Below, one piece after another: positions 63,691 to 64,000 of a stretch of 64,000 bases of DNA (position 1 is its first letter; each line of letters starts with the position of its first letter). Below the pieces are notes generated by a model. The model was not told the origin of the DNA. It worked only from the letters and a program-made list of their open reading frames with translations, and did not search any database. The stretch comes from DYRB01 sp963709645. GTDB taxonomy: Bacteria > Pseudomonadota > Gammaproteobacteria > Chromatiales > Chromatiaceae. A program made the position numbers and the translations under genes. Location of the stretch: the NCBI GenBank assembly GCA_963709645.1, contig CAVPXP010000048.1:62001-126000 (forward strand), written 5' to 3'.

Positions 63691-64000
63691 GATGACTCGG
63701 CCACCGAGCCGTGGCCGACAGGTTCGGTAGCCGGGGTCGGCTCACCCCGGCTGAGGAAGCGCCGTACCCGCGGGACTGAGGAATGGTCTCGCAGGTCCCG
63801 TGGGTTGCCGGTTGCGAGCATAGTCTTGGTCTCAGAGTCCAGGAAGACGGAATCATCGCCGATGGCGAAGATGCTCGCCAGGTCGTGGGTTACAACGACC
63901 ATGGTGGTTCCCAGCCCGTCGCGCAGTTCCAGGATCAGGTCATCGAGCAGGCGGGCACTTAGGGGGTCGAGCCCCGCCGAGGGTTCGTCGAAAAACAGGG
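63687..64000 (-). CDS. ABC transporter ATPase (MlaF-like), 5' end outside the window
   Basis: The visible C-terminal 103 residues hold the Walker B and D-loop (LFFDEPSAGLDPLSA) and the H-loop histidine in VVVTHDLASIFAIGD. The tail (EPTPATEPVGHGSVAESS) is disordered. The overlap with the MCE gene and its sequence point to the MlaF-type ATPase that powers lipid traffic. Walker A is beyond the window edge. Confidence 0.9.
   Translation of the reverse strand, partial: LFFDEPSAGLDPLSARLLDDLILELRDGLGTTMVVVTHDLASIFAIGDDSVFLDSETKTMLATGNPRDLRDHSSVPRVRRFLSRGEPTPATEPVGHGSVAESS

Overview
This window looks like a chromosomal segment of a GC-rich gammaproteobacterium, most plausibly a purple sulfur bacterium (Chromatiaceae). 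The grounds are the protein style, a DsrC-type sulfur-carrier paralogue, the miaB-ybeZ-ybeY-ybeX order, AlaC/PurT/UspE/KefFC-type proteins, and anaerobic ribonucleotide reduction with an FNR-type and two NrdR-type boxes. The taxon is inferred, not proven. I found no tRNA, rRNA, CRISPR array, prophage or replication origin.

Layout. 1-5260: an ArsB/NhaD-type permease (cut by the window edge) with a CBS protein, then miaB-phoH-ybeY-corC, all on the minus strand. 5536-7294: a frameshifted transposase joining a DruA-like (DUF4338) N-terminus to an ISAs1-type DDE domain. 7456-10746: the anaerobic RNR locus nrdD - small glycyl-radical ORF - nrdG. 10880-18187: an unknown gene, a PqiA-like membrane protein, nikR, a 51-aa membrane peptide, and an RND pump with a frameshifted adaptor. 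18276-20546: purT and an AcuI/YhdH oxidoreductase. 20604-25513: a symporter-histidine kinase, receiver and CBS/DUF294 module with many frame breaks. 25795-31842: mrp (frameshifted), an RlmI-type methyltransferase, a zinc-ribbon PD-(D/E)XK nuclease and a thioredoxin-fold YyaL protein. 32074-44247: DsrC-like, glcB, an acyltransferase, kefF-kefC, a secreted Hsp20-like protein, a DUF2339 protein, two small genes and a methionine gamma-lyase. 44414-51158: a CPA2 antiporter divergent from a P-type ATPase, a tandem Usp protein and a cold-shock gene with a long leader. 51239-57401: NamZ-like, two conserved small genes, alaC, hom and an RpfE/phosphoglycerate-mutase-like gene, the last three frameshifted. 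57438-64000: iscR, DUF1249, thioredoxin, a DUF4388-like protein facing a c-haem DUF3365/HAMP sensor, and the start of an MCE (Mla-type) lipid transporter.

Three copies of a structured repeat of 157-164 bp with inverted ends (31852, 49020, 62073) are the clearest unassigned element. Frame breaks occur in about ten genes and are very dense at about 21.7-25.5 kb. Reading frames on both sides of each break stay intact, so many are more likely sequence errors than decay.

The most interesting points are the anaerobic RNR whose glycyl-radical segment sits on its own 72-aa polypeptide under FNR/NrdR-type sites, the DruA-transposase fusion, the structured repeat family, the orphan Card1-like nuclease, and a DsrC paralogue with a rearranged cysteine tail.
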